Below, piece by piece: positions 55,477-64,000 of a DNA stretch of 64,000 nt. This DNA is from Dyadobacter sp. UC 10 (GTDB taxonomy: Bacteria > Bacteroidota > Bacteroidia > Cytophagales > Spirosomataceae): positions 6,196,501 to 6,260,500 of the forward strand of contig NZ_VSRN01000001.1 in the NCBI RefSeq assembly GCF_008369915.1. Reading direction: 5' to 3'. Within the stretch, counting starts at the first letter, position 1; each line of letters starts with the position of its first letter. The translations under genes were made by a program, and so were the position numbers. The notes under the pieces are model-generated. The model had not been told where the DNA came from, did no database searches, and saw nothing but the letters and a program-made list of their open reading frames with translations.

Positions 55477-56052
55477 CTATCGGGCTTTCCTTAACATGGG
55501 CCTTAAAACCGGTGAGCTGCCCGACTGAATTTCGCCGATAACCTCGAACCCGTGACGCTCATACAGCGGAATATTTCTGGGATTTGAAGATTCGAGATAT
55601 GCGATTAACCCGTCCCGGTCAACGGCCTTGAGTCCTTCGATTAGCAGTGCAGAGCCTATTCCCTCTCCCTGGTGCGCCGGATCAACACCTATCATTGGTA
55701 AATACCAGTGCGGTTTTGTTGGATGGAATTTTTCCATTTGCTCAAAAATCCCGTGCATATCTTCTTTAATATCGTCACCGGTGTTCTCTTCGAACAACCT
55801 GGATAACGATTCTTCGTCGGATACTGCACCCGGCGGCAACCATAAGGCAGCACCTGTAAAACCATCAGCAATATATGCAGTGCCCTTCCCGAACGCGTTA
55901 CCGCCGAAAGCTTTCGCTATCGAAGAGAAAATCGCCAAGTATTTTGCCGGGTCCGGCAGGGACCATCGGGCCATCGGATCAGTGCTGAATGCCAATGTTA
56001 ATACGCCAATAGCGCCTGCCTGATCAGAATTCGAAGCTGTTTTTATCATCAT
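55477..56052 (-). CDS. GNAT-family N-acetyltransferase
   Basis: 191 residues. The acetyl-CoA binding region is MIGVDPAHQGEGIGSALLIEG, followed by YLESSNPRNIPLYERHGFEVIGEI. The N-terminus (DQAGAIGVLTLAFSTDPMARW) resembles the subgroup that acetylates small amines or antibiotics, including puromycin-type relatives. Substrate unknown. It is convergent with the alpha/beta hydrolase, 20 bases apart. Confidence 0.88.
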   Translation of the reverse strand: MMIKTASNSDQAGAIGVLTLAFSTDPMARWSLPDPAKYLAIFSSIAKAFGGNAFGKGTAYIADGFTGAALWLPPGAVSDEESLSRLFEENTGDDIKEDMHGIFEQMEKFHPTKPHWYLPMIGVDPAHQGEGIGSALLIEGLKAVDRDGLIAYLESSNPRNIPLYERHGFEVIGEIQSGSSPVLRPMLRKAR

Positions 56053-56159
56053 ACCATTTTCGTTTCCTAAAAACTACGAGAAAGATAACAATCGATTATA
56101 TATGAACCTGTTCCGATTTGAAATCTACTATTGCAAAATACTAAACGCCGCGGCATTCG

Positions 56160-56240
56160 CAGCTTGCTCTTTTGCTCACCATAACGTCCCGATTCGCCGT
56201 GCCTCATGTTATCGGCGTAGATATAGATAATGTTCGGCGA
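56160..56240 (-). pseudogene. Decayed N-terminal fragment of a second sulfatase
   Basis: On the minus strand 27 codons read SPNIIYIYADNMRHGESGRY then GEQKSKL. This closely follows the usual sulfatase start of the type PNIIYIxADDxGxGExGxYGQ. Stops lie upstream (near 56250) and no sulfatase sequence follows. The fragment sits immediately downstream of the intact sulfatase gene on the same strand, so a second copy was probably lost by deletion. Confidence 0.6.
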
Positions 56241-56291
56241 TTGCTGAATTCAAATTGAAACGTTAGAGTAGCCGGTAATTAAACAGGATAT

Positions 56292-57713
56292 TTACTTGGG
56301 TATAAACCTGGGATTATAGTCCGGATTCGCCTGCGATGGTATCGGGGTATTCAGTTTCTTCTGAAATTTTTGAAGCGCCGAAAGCATTGTCGCCGTCTGT
56401 TTTACATTCACTTTCGCAAGGTCAATGCGCTCGCCGGGATCATTTTCCAGATCATATAGCTCCAAGACATCATCTTCAAAGAACTGAAGCAGCTTCCATT
56501 TCCCGATCCGGATAGCGCTGCCGGGTCTGGTCCGGAACAGGGGATCCCGGCTGTCATCTTTAATGCCCTGGTAATTTTCGAGATAGACAGGGAAATGCCA
56601 GAAAATCTCGCGGTTTTCAAATTTTTCCTCCGATCCTTTCTGCATGAGTGAAAGAATGCTGAGTCCGTCCCTGGTCACTTTGGCTGGTATGGTAATGCCT
56701 GCGCGCGCTGTCACTGTCGGATACAAGTCGATCATCTGAACCGGCGTTTCGATTTTTGCGGACTCGATTTTAGCCTGTTTGTCATAAATCAGCAGCGGCA
56801 CCCGTATTCCTCCTTCATAATAGGAACCTTTGCCAGCCCGCAAAGGCCACTGCCGTGACAGCGCAGCAATTCCCCCGTTATCGGAAGTAAAAATCAACAA
56901 TACATTTTCGAGTTTGAGACTGTCAATGCCCGCCATGATCCTGCCTACATTGGCATCCATATTTTCAACCAGTGCCGAGTAGTGCGGATTGGTACCTTGT
57001 CCGTCAACCGCAGCCTGTTTTTTATATTTTTCAACCAGGCCCGGTTTTCCCTGTAACGGTGTATGGATTGCAAAGTATGGAATATACAGCAGGAACGGGT
57101 TTCCCTTGTTATTTGCCATGAAATCAATGGACTCCGTTGTCAGCCGGTCGGTCAGCTCTTCGCCTGCCGGGCCATCGGGCAGGTATTTCAGTTGATAGGG
57201 ACTGAAATAAGTCTTTGGGCTGCCCGCTTTTCCGCCTCCTTTATGAATATCAAAACCGTGCTGCCTGGGATCGTCGCTCAAATGCCATTTGCCCATTAAT
57301 GCAGTTTTATAACCAGCTGATTGAAAAAGCTCGGCCAAGGTGACGAATGCAGTATCGAGATCTGTGCGATTAGGCGTGGGTACCAGCTTTCTTGTTTCTG
57401 ACCTACCCCGTTCGGAGCTTCCTACAGTATAAATCCCATGACGCGGTGTGAGGCTTCCAGTCAACAGGCTGGCACGGCTTGGTGCACAGTTGGATGCATT
57501 GGCATAGGCATTGGTGAAAACTACCGATTTTTTGGCAAGCCGGTCAAGGTTGGGCGTCTGGTAAAATCTGGAACCCATGAATCCGACATCTTTCCAGCCC
57601 AGATCGTCTGCAACAATCAGGATGATCTGTAACGGTTTTTCCGAAGACTGGCAATATCCCGCATGCATACAGGCAAACATTAAAAAAAATAAAAAACATA
57701 TCCTGTAACTCAT
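56292..57713 (-). CDS. Exported sulfatase (formylglycine type)
   Basis: 473 residues from the ATG at 57713, where a signal peptide (MSYRICFLFFLMFACMHAGY) begins; an ATG at 57749 is an alternative. Metal ligands are in LIVADDLGWKDVG (Asp36, Asp37). The C-x-P-S-R motif is NCAPSRASLLTG with Cys76, to be converted to formylglycine. Further marks are MGKWHLSDDPRQHGF and FTSDNGGIAA. The enzyme should remove sulfate from a polysaccharide or related compound in the periplasm or outside. It starts about 40 bases after the VOC gene. Confidence 0.92.
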   Translation of the reverse strand: MSYRICFLFFLMFACMHAGYCQSSEKPLQIILIVADDLGWKDVGFMGSRFYQTPNLDRLAKKSVVFTNAYANASNCAPSRASLLTGSLTPRHGIYTVGSSERGRSETRKLVPTPNRTDLDTAFVTLAELFQSAGYKTALMGKWHLSDDPRQHGFDIHKGGGKAGSPKTYFSPYQLKYLPDGPAGEELTDRLTTESIDFMANNKGNPFLLYIPYFAIHTPLQGKPGLVEKYKKQAAVDGQGTNPHYSALVENMDANVGRIMAGIDSLKLENVLLIFTSDNGGIAALSRQWPLRAGKGSYYEGGIRVPLLIYDKQAKIESAKIETPVQMIDLYPTVTARAGITIPAKVTRDGLSILSLMQKGSEEKFENREIFWHFPVYLENYQGIKDDSRDPLFRTRPGSAIRIGKWKLLQFFEDDVLELYDLENDPGERIDLAKVNVKQTATMLSALQKFQKKLNTPIPSQANPDYNPRFIPK

Positions 57714-57754
57714 AAGGCTAAACTTAACCATTTCCCGCCAGCATTTCATTTTAC

Positions 57755-58207
57755 TTACTTTTTGCCAATTTCTTCTGCCAGCCCAACAAGAAGTCCTTCG
57801 GCTCCCCGCATGTAACATAGTCGATAGGAATTTTCATACTGAACCACTTCTCCGACAAGTTGAGCACCATGCCTGGTTAGTCTGGATACCATTTCATCAA
57901 TGTCTTCCACTGTGAACATCGCACGCAGGTAACCGAGGGAATTTACAGGCGCAGTCCGGTGGTCTGACATGACAGGCGGCGTAAGAAATTTTGAAAGTTC
58001 GAGCCGGCTGTGGCCATCAGGGGTAACCATCATGGCAACTTCCACATGCTGAGCGCCAAGACCGGTAACACGACCAGCCCATTCTCCTTCTATTGTCCCT
58101 CTCCCTTCGAGCGTCAGGCCTATCTCAGAGAAAAAGGAAATAGCGTTGTCAAGCGATTCTACAACGATGCCGACATTGTCCATTCTTAACAATTTGTTTT
58201 TTGCCAT
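57755..58207 (-). CDS. VOC (glyoxalase/bleomycin-resistance) family protein
   Basis: 150 residues from the ATG at 58207 (MAKNKLLRMDNVGIVVESLD). The paired beta-alpha-beta-beta-beta units are visible as NVGIVVESLDNAISFFSEIGL and YLRAMFTVEDIDEMVSRLTRHG, ending QYENSYRLCYMRGAEGLLVGLAEE. Metal-binding positions are plausible (His/Glu near VEVAM and C-terminal Glu). Substrate unknown. An ATG at 58231 is a possible alternative start. Confidence 0.88.
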   Translation of the reverse strand: MAKNKLLRMDNVGIVVESLDNAISFFSEIGLTLEGRGTIEGEWAGRVTGLGAQHVEVAMMVTPDGHSRLELSKFLTPPVMSDHRTAPVNSLGYLRAMFTVEDIDEMVSRLTRHGAQLVGEVVQYENSYRLCYMRGAEGLLVGLAEEIGKK

Positions 58208-58391
58208 TGTTTTGTTGCTTATTTGTTTCATTCCATTGCGTTTTAAGCACGTCGTATAACACAATATCGCTCAAAAACAGCCTATTGACCGGGTTTCAGG
58301 AGAACATGCGTGCTTTGTGTGCTTATTGTTGTAGAGGAAACCGATGGAGATATTTACTTAACCAGGGGATTATTTGCTCATCCGCCTCCGA

Positions 58392-59162
58392 TCACCCGAG
58401 CCGGACACCTGTAAATTTTGCAGCTTCCCTGTAAAAATGGCTGCTGTCGTAATATCCGAATTTGGCTGGATCAAATTCTTCGCGTTTTACATAGGCGGTC
58501 AGCGCTGTTCTGGCCCTGAGTATGGAAAAATATCCTTTGGGGCTGATTCCGATAACTCGGTGAAAATAGCGGTTGACGCTCTTGGGTGTTACAAAATGCT
58601 TTTCCGCGAGCTGGCTGACGTTTAATTGCAAATGGGTATTTTGATATGTTTCAGTTAAATCCTGGACGAAAGTCAGATAATGATCCGTCAACCGGGCCTC
58701 ATGTTTTGCTATAAGATACTCTTCCATAATTTTACTGCGGGTAGCAAAGGACAAGCTGTTTTTTAGCTGTTCAATCAGGTGCATTGGGAGAATGAAGCGC
58801 AGCGGTATGACTTTTCCTTTCATGTGAACCTGGGATATTCCCAGGATAGCTTCCAATCCGCCGGGCTTAAATTTAATCGTGAAAATCCGATCGCCGGCGA
58901 GGTTATGCCGTGTGGTATGCAGATCCCTCAGCACCAGAATGTCCATGTCCCTGTCAATTGCAAAAGCAGAATTGTTCAGGGAAATCCGGTATGTGCTTCC
59001 GAGGTTGATGTACATCGTCGGTGTCCAGCTCGGGAACATTTCCACCGTAAACTCAAAGCCATTGACAACAGATTCAGAGAAAAAATCAATATGATCGGCA
59101 AGCTCGCAGCAAGGCTGAGCAAACGTATAATGATCCCGGATAGGGTCGAATATCTCTCTCAA
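58392..59162 (-). CDS. AraC-family transcriptional regulator
   Basis: 256 residues. The N-terminal ligand-sensing part resembles the DUF6597-type AraC sensor (YTFAQPCCELADHIDFF, FKPGGLEAILGIS). The C-terminal double helix-turn-helix contains VSQLAEKHFVTPKSVNRYFHR, GISPKGYFSILRARTAL and FGYYDSSHFYREAAKFTGV. It probably controls a neighbouring gene, such as the divergent peptidase or the VOC/sulfatase pair; the target is unknown. Confidence 0.9.
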   Translation of the reverse strand: MREIFDPIRDHYTFAQPCCELADHIDFFSESVVNGFEFTVEMFPSWTPTMYINLGSTYRISLNNSAFAIDRDMDILVLRDLHTTRHNLAGDRIFTIKFKPGGLEAILGISQVHMKGKVIPLRFILPMHLIEQLKNSLSFATRSKIMEEYLIAKHEARLTDHYLTFVQDLTETYQNTHLQLNVSQLAEKHFVTPKSVNRYFHRVIGISPKGYFSILRARTALTAYVKREEFDPAKFGYYDSSHFYREAAKFTGVRLG

Positions 59163-59228
59163 TTGTCCGTTTTTTACCTTGACGAATATACTGACCGGCA
59201 GCTAGATTTGGAAAAAAAACATATTTGT

Positions 59229-60728
59229 ATGTCAACACGCATCCTGTACCTCCTGATCATCCTTATTTGCGGCCATCGGGCCAGCGCACAACATGCTAAA
59301 ATTGAAAACTGCGATTGCGATTTTAAAATCGATCCGGAAGTATTGAAGATAGTACCGGATCATGTAAAGCAACATTATAAGCCCGGACCGGACCTGCCTG
59401 ACAGTAGTTTTCAAAAACAATGCGGTTACCTGGTAGTCCCTGAAAACCGAAAAAAGAAAAATTCCACGCTGATCAAACTTCCCTTCATTGTCGTCAAAAG
59501 TAAAAACCCGAACAAGCGCAGCGATCCGGTACTTTATACCGGCGGCGGACCGGGTGGGAGTTCCCTGGGTTCAGCGGCAGGGCTCATGAAAAGCCCGATT
59601 ATTGAGAACAGGGATTGTATTGTATTTGAGCAGCGGGGCACCCGCTTTGCGTTGCCATACCTGCGCACATTTGAACTTGATAAAGCGCTTAAAGAGGCTG
59701 CGCGTCGCAATTTGGACAAGGATAGCATGACGATTGTCGGCGTTAAAAACTACAAGGCAGCACTTGAAAAAAGGGGGATTGATCTTTCCGGCTATAATAC
59801 GGACGAAACGGTGTCCGACATTCATGACCTGCTGAAAGCTCTGAAAATCGATTCTGTGAACTTATTTGGTATATCGTATAGCGGCGGCCTGATGACGGCG
59901 GTACTGCAACGTGACCCCTCCCGCATCCGCTCTTTGATCCTGGATTCGCCGCTGCCAACATTTGTTCCCATCGACGAAGATGAACCGGTAAATTTTATGG
60001 AGGCCCTTCATATTTATTTTGATAAGGTGGCGGCGGATTCGGCCAGTAAAAAGCTTCATGCCGATCTCAAAAGCCAATTCCATCAATATTTCAGTTCTAT
60101 CGCCACAAAAACTTTCTATCTGCCTTACCTGGAAGCGGGCACAAAGGATTCGGTACGGATAAAATATACTAAAAACGAGCTTTTGAGTGTCGTGCTCGAC
60201 AAGCTTTACGACGATTCGGGACGGAAAGACCTGGCCCGGATCATTACGGATCTGACAGCCGGAAAGCACCAGACTTACATGCGGCATTATTTTGACGATT
60301 TTTTTCGAAGGAATGCAGCGCCGGACGGCATGCGCCTATCGGTGTACTGTGCAGACCAGACTGCTTACCATTCCGAGAAAGTGCGCGGGGAACTGGATAA
60401 AATATATCCTTATCTGGCAGGTTTTCATATCAATGATGTTTATCAAAGCATGTGCGATTGCTGGAACGTACCACCGATAAACCGGGAGACAAAGCAGCCC
60501 TTTTATTCGGATAAGCCGGTATTGTTGGCGGATGGCGAAATGGACCCGGCATGCAGGCCCCTGTATATCGATCGCATCAGCCATTACATGCCCAACAGCC
60601 AACGCTTCCTGCTCCTCAATAAAGGACATGGCGTGATCGGAAATTCGATGAGGGCGATGGTGAGGGCGTTTCTGGCGGATCCTTATAAGAAAATAGTGTC
60701 GGCAGATAACAGCATTATCGCTTATTAA
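59229..60728 (+). CDS. Exported S33-type alpha/beta-hydrolase peptidase
   Basis: 499 residues from the ATG at 59229, which begins a signal peptide (MSTRILYLLIILICGHRASA). The frame continues upstream through the AraC gene, but that is antisense and not used. The oxyanion segment TGGGPGGSSLGS, the nucleophile elbow FGISYSGGLMT, and the late Asp (ADGEMDPACRP) and His (NKGHGVIG) match proline-iminopeptidase/tripeptidyl-peptidase-like S33 enzymes. A Cys pair near the N-terminus (ENCDCDF) may form a disulfide. It likely trims peptides outside the cytoplasm. Confidence 0.9.
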   Translation: MSTRILYLLIILICGHRASAQHAKIENCDCDFKIDPEVLKIVPDHVKQHYKPGPDLPDSSFQKQCGYLVVPENRKKKNSTLIKLPFIVVKSKNPNKRSDPVLYTGGGPGGSSLGSAAGLMKSPIIENRDCIVFEQRGTRFALPYLRTFELDKALKEAARRNLDKDSMTIVGVKNYKAALEKRGIDLSGYNTDETVSDIHDLLKALKIDSVNLFGISYSGGLMTAVLQRDPSRIRSLILDSPLPTFVPIDEDEPVNFMEALHIYFDKVAADSASKKLHADLKSQFHQYFSSIATKTFYLPYLEAGTKDSVRIKYTKNELLSVVLDKLYDDSGRKDLARIITDLTAGKHQTYMRHYFDDFFRRNAAPDGMRLSVYCADQTAYHSEKVRGELDKIYPYLAGFHINDVYQSMCDCWNVPPINRETKQPFYSDKPVLLADGEMDPACRPLYIDRISHYMPNSQRFLLLNKGHGVIGNSMRAMVRAFLADPYKKIVSADNSIIAY

Positions 60729-61411
60729 CTGGTGAATTCCGAAGTAGGAACAATCCCAAAAACATATGTCAAAGCATCATTTGTCTGCGCAAAAGGACAG
60801 ACCAGCTCTTTTCGCTTTTTATCAAATGATCAGCCCATTCCGAGCTTCTACGCTGTTGGAGAATTAATGAGCAATCTTTACCGTCGTAAACCCCGCCCGC
60901 GACTTTGGAGCGAATCGGCGGACAGATCCAATTGTCCGACAATTGTACTGTGACTTTGACAGCGCCTTTGCACTGAAGTAATCTTGGAGAAATTTGGCTC
61001 TGGCCTGTCCGCCGGGTGAGCATGTTATGTATTTTTTCTGTCTGAATTGCTGCGTATGGATTATTGGTTGGTATGCCTGATTCGTTTAAGCAGGTTGACG
61101 ATAGATGGTCAAGATTCTTCTTCGGGCAACCGGGCTTGCATTTTGGGTTTAATTTTTAAAACTACAATGGTTAGATGAAGGCAGTTACTTGCTTCGTAGG
61201 GGCTAAAATCCATAGCGGTCCGTAAAATCAGACGGCACAGGCCGCCCTGCGCCGAAGCGTCGGAACGCCGAACCGTCGGACCGTCGGACCGTCGAAGCGG
61301 CAACTTTTACATTTCGTTAACCTTCTTTCACAGGTCATTAACAGACGAAAAGATAGAAACTCCTAGCTTGCGGTGGTTGAAATCCTTTAAAAAAAACCGA
61401 CTAAAGCGTCC
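60729..61411. other. Long intergenic region with CCGTCGGA tandem units
   Basis: 683 bases without a supportable gene. Near 61253-61302 a GC-rich block repeats CGAAGCGTCGGAACG and (ACCGTCGG)3, and the surrounding sequence is AT-rich. A 73-codon frame at 60732 lacks any recognisable feature and is not called. Confidence 0.5.
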
Positions 61412-63151
61412 ATGAAAAACCAACACCTCTTTCTGATTCTTTCCTTACTATCAGTTGTATTTCACGCCCAGGCAGATGATCTGGACGATTTTATCCGAAG
61501 CCAAATGCAGAAGCGGGGTATTCCCGGCTTGTCCCTGGCAATCATTCAGGACGGAAAAATCCTGAAGGCTCAGTCATATGGATTTATTGATAAGGGTGGA
61601 AAGGTGCCTGTTACGACGAACACCCTGTTTCAGGCAGGCTCGGTGAGTAAATCGGTTGCGGCTATGGGCGCTCTGTATTTGGTTGAACAGAATAAACTTC
61701 TTCTCGATGAGGATGTTAACGTAAAACTTAAAAGTTGGAAAGTTCCCGATAACGAATTTACAAAAGACAAAAAGGTTACACTGCGCGGGCTACTCAGTCA
61801 TACTACCGGTCTTACGGTGCACGGATTCCCCGGATACGCCGTGGGTGCGAAGATCCCTTCGGTCTTTCAGATCCTGGATGGAACAGCCCCAGCCAATACG
61901 CCACCGGTCCGCGTAGACTTTATTCCGGGCTCCCGATGGAGGTATTCAGGAGGGGGCTATACCGTCATGCAACAATTGATGGTGGATGTGACTGGCGCTG
62001 CTTTTCCGGAATTCATGAAAATTAATGTGCTTTCGCCATTGGGTATGAAAAACAGTACCTACAAGCAACCTTTACCTCCGGAACTGGCAAAATTGACGGC
62101 AACCGGTCATTACAACAATCGAAGTTTAGTGGAAGGTCGCTGGCACATTTATCCTGAGATGGCAGCAGCGGGATTGTGGACTACGCCGTCCGATCTGGCC
62201 CGGTTCGCGATCAGTATTCAGAATGCTTATGCCGGAAAATCAGGAAGCGTTTTATCCCAATCCATGACCCGCCAGATGCTGACAGATCAGAAAAACAGGG
62301 ATGGACTTGGTGTTTTTTTGCAGGGTGACAGTACTACGCTCCGTTTCGGTCACAACGGACGCGACGAGGGTTTCGATGCATTACTAACCGCTAGTGTGGA
62401 CAAGGGACAAGGCATTGTGATCATGATCAATGCGAATGATAACTCGCATATGATGGGCAGGATTGTTGATTTTATTGCTGACTATTACCACTGGGATGGA
62501 TTTCCTGTAAAGACCAAACCGGCCGCGGTAGATGTCGATCCCCAAACTTTAAAGGGTTTCGAAGGTCGGTATGAATTGTTTAATAATCGAATTGTCACTT
62601 TTAAGGCTGAAAATCAGCGACTCTTTACCCTGGAAGATGGTTTTGTGGATGAGGAATTTGTGCCCGTCACCAATAGTAAGTTTACATCGACTGACCGGAA
62701 TGTGTCTGTAATCTTCAATCCCGATGCGAATGGAAATGTGACTGGCTTCACGCTTCAAGACAATGATCAACATTATGAGCGAAAGGTACCACGTATCGGG
62801 CCGCTTGCCCATGGTCATCGAACCAATGCAGATCCTGACCCGTCGCGCACACCCAAAATCATGGCGGCTTTGCAGGCCATGGTAAAAGGCGGTACAATAT
62901 TAGAAGAAGCATCAGGCCTTACTTTGGGAGCCAAACGCGATTTTGCAGGCGGAATGCGAGAGCCGGAAACTCTAAAATCATTAACTTTCATTCATTCAGA
63001 AAACGTCGCAGGTCGGGGAATTCAGCGCCATGACAGCGAGGTAAGCGAAATAGTGACTTACCAATTGAAGTCCAATCAGCCGGACACCTATATACTGGTC
63101 CATCTGACCTCCGACGGCTTGGTTACGGATTGTGATCTGGTTGAAAAATAA
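61412..63151 (+). CDS. Exported beta-lactamase-family serine hydrolase (paralogue of 44292 gene)
   Basis: 579 residues with a signal peptide (NQHLFLILSLLSVVFHAQA). SxxK is Ser77-Lys80 (QAGSVSKSVAA), the Tyr motif is RYSGGGY and the late motif FGHNGRDEGFD has HNG in place of the classic KTG. After the catalytic domain comes a lipocalin-like part (GFEGRYELFNNRIVTFK) and a further C-terminal segment of about 100 residues not found in the paralogue. The two share many exact stretches (GLWTTPSDLARF/Y), so they are duplicates of one ancestor. Substrate unknown. Confidence 0.9.
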   Translation: MKNQHLFLILSLLSVVFHAQADDLDDFIRSQMQKRGIPGLSLAIIQDGKILKAQSYGFIDKGGKVPVTTNTLFQAGSVSKSVAAMGALYLVEQNKLLLDEDVNVKLKSWKVPDNEFTKDKKVTLRGLLSHTTGLTVHGFPGYAVGAKIPSVFQILDGTAPANTPPVRVDFIPGSRWRYSGGGYTVMQQLMVDVTGAAFPEFMKINVLSPLGMKNSTYKQPLPPELAKLTATGHYNNRSLVEGRWHIYPEMAAAGLWTTPSDLARFAISIQNAYAGKSGSVLSQSMTRQMLTDQKNRDGLGVFLQGDSTTLRFGHNGRDEGFDALLTASVDKGQGIVIMINANDNSHMMGRIVDFIADYYHWDGFPVKTKPAAVDVDPQTLKGFEGRYELFNNRIVTFKAENQRLFTLEDGFVDEEFVPVTNSKFTSTDRNVSVIFNPDANGNVTGFTLQDNDQHYERKVPRIGPLAHGHRTNADPDPSRTPKIMAALQAMVKGGTILEEASGLTLGAKRDFAGGMREPETLKSLTFIHSENVAGRGIQRHDSEVSEIVTYQLKSNQPDTYILVHLTSDGLVTDCDLVEK

Positions 63152-63253
63152 TAGCTGTTTGAAGCGAATATGCAGGTAAATTGTTGCCGGCAATCGCCAA
63201 AGTTCGAAATGCTTTCCCCAGAACGGCATGACAGGATTTGTCGCTGAATCATT

Positions 63254-63261
63254 TAGATTTG
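63254..63261 (+). promoter_or_regulatory. Candidate -7 box TAGATTTG
   Basis: An exact TAnnTTTG match 40 bases before the ATG at 63301, favouring this start over an upstream one at 63238. Confidence 0.4.
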
Positions 63262-63300
63262 TGGATCCACATTGGCTCAGCCACCTATCAACACGTAAAT

Positions 63301-63675
63301 ATGATAAAGGGTATTACAAAAGAAGACGTATTGACTAATGAGGCCCGACTTTATGAAGCGATTAAGTCAAGGGACATAGATGAACTTGATGCATTACTGC
63401 ATAACGATTTGTTGTTTATCATTCCGAGCGGTGAAGTGATAACGAAGGAAATAGATCTGCAAACTTATCGCGATGGAGCACTGCAGGTTGATAAGATAAA
63501 TGCGACTGTGGAGGAACTGAATATTATTGATGATTCAGCAGTGATCACATTGGTCATGGAACTCAAAGGAAGAGCCGGCAATGTCTCCTTCGACGCCCGC
63601 TTTCGTTACATCCGTTTTTGGAAACGATTTGATGATGGTATCAAAGTAATCGGCGGAAGCGGAAGAGCATTATAA
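63301..63675 (+). CDS. NTF2-like/DUF4440 protein
   Basis: 124 residues from the ATG at 63301. The pattern NEARLYEAIKSRDIDELDALLHNDLLFIIPSGEV, then VITLVMELKGRAGN and RFRYIRFWKRFDDGIKVIGG matches small SnoaL/NTF2-like proteins of the DUF4440 type. These bind a ligand in a cone-shaped pocket and have no fixed activity. No signal peptide. Confidence 0.85.
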   Translation: MIKGITKEDVLTNEARLYEAIKSRDIDELDALLHNDLLFIIPSGEVITKEIDLQTYRDGALQVDKINATVEELNIIDDSAVITLVMELKGRAGNVSFDARFRYIRFWKRFDDGIKVIGGSGRAL

Positions 63676-63885
63676 TTTATTGCGCTTCCATTGGATTGGA
63701 GGTAATAAATTTCCTTTTGACGCCGACTTTGACAGTTTAGGGTTAGAAATCATTTAACATTCCAATTCGGTAAGCTAATTAAGTAAGCAAAACAGGTTAC
63801 CTATTGCTTGATCCGGATTCAAGGAGAACATAGAAGGCCTCACTATGGCTCATTGCCACCATTAGGTTACGCCGTTCCTGCGGTT
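63676..63885. other. Intergenic region right of the NTF2-like gene
   Basis: A weak terminator-like inverted repeat, TTTATTGCGCTTCCA/TGGAGGTAATAAA, follows the stop. The rest shows no gene or clear element up to the tandem repeat. Confidence 0.45.
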
Positions 63886-63963
63886 GTTGGTGACAACACC
63901 AACAAGGGCGAGTTGGTGACAACACCAACAACGGCGAGTTGGTGACAACACCAACACCGGCAG
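63886..63963. repeat. Three 26-nt tandem repeats with internal palindrome
   Basis: Three units of 26 nt begin at 63886, 63912 and 63938. Each starts with GTTGGTGACAACACCAAC, a 7-base inverted repeat around a small centre, and ends in a variable AAGGGCGA/AACGGCGA/ACCGGCAG. Degenerate pieces (ACAAGGGCGA, ACAAGGGTGG) continue toward the window edge, so the array may be longer. No open frame explains it. Confidence 0.85.
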
Positions 63964-64000
63964 GAAATCAACAAGGGCGAGAAACCGACAAGGGTGGGAA

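Noticed and set aside
60732-60953. 73-codon plus-strand frame after the S33 peptidase
   Set aside because: No ribosome site, family match or compositional support; it overlaps AT-rich intergenic sequence.
63886-63963. CRISPR-like array
   Set aside because: The 26-nt units follow one another directly, with no unique spacers of typical length and no cas genes in view.

Overview
The window looks like chromosomal DNA from a Bacteroidota bacterium of the Cytophagales, close to Dyadobacter in style. The signs are a TonB-dependent receptor economy, a giant surface protein with a type IX secretion (T9SS) sorting domain, few strong Shine-Dalgarno sites, TAnnTTTG-type -7 promoter boxes, and a multi-gene aerobic-type cobalamin locus. 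No rRNA, tRNA, insertion sequence or CRISPR array was seen.

Positions 1-23.9 kb form a vitamin B12 locus built around two divergent cobalamin riboswitches (about 20.24-20.95 kb). On the minus strand, running leftward, are a siderophore-type TonB receptor, cobB, cobN (with a fused N-terminal iron-sulfur-like domain), a chlD-type chelatase subunit, cobQ, cobD, cbiB, a P-loop NTPase, a BtuF-like lipoprotein, a PduO-type adenosyltransferase, cobU, cobT, cobS and cobC. A YihY/BrkB membrane protein at the window edge follows. On the plus strand are a nickel/cobalt-type transporter and a BtuB-like receptor. Together they cover uptake of cobalt and corrinoid, cobalt insertion, amidation, adenosylation and nucleotide-loop assembly. 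The corrin-ring methyltransferases and BtuCD are not in the window.

The two most notable features lie in this locus. First, both riboswitches carry a very long peripheral arm made of simple repeats, where such RNAs normally have a short hairpin. Second, the chlD gene contains an in-frame A AAA AAG slippery heptamer followed at once by a stop in the -1 frame. This could yield a separate ATPase-only chelatase subunit from the same gene, and no separate small-subunit gene is visible.

Positions 23.9-45.7 kb hold mixed genes: a YegD-like Hsp70, an amidohydrolase, a TPR-histidine kinase paired with an ECF sigma factor fused to a membrane and periplasmic tail, katG, a PHP-type protein overlapping a GT39 glycosyltransferase, alkaline phosphatase, a lipoprotein, a CPA2 antiporter, a polytopic membrane protein, a GH43-like propeller, an erythromycin-esterase-like protein and a serine hydrolase.

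Positions 46.0-53.6 kb form a cassette: three paralogous phage-tail-collar (Mdp-like) proteins, a GNAT acetyltransferase, a small DUF6916-like protein and a 1658-residue beta-helix/Ig-like T9SS cargo protein, closed by a strong terminator. Positions 53.7-64 kb are accessory: an Imm-5-like immunity protein, an Asp-nucleophile alpha/beta hydrolase, GNAT, a sulfatase beside a decayed sulfatase fragment, a VOC protein, an AraC regulator, an S33 peptidase, a second serine hydrolase, an NTF2-like protein and a 26-nt tandem repeat near the right edge.
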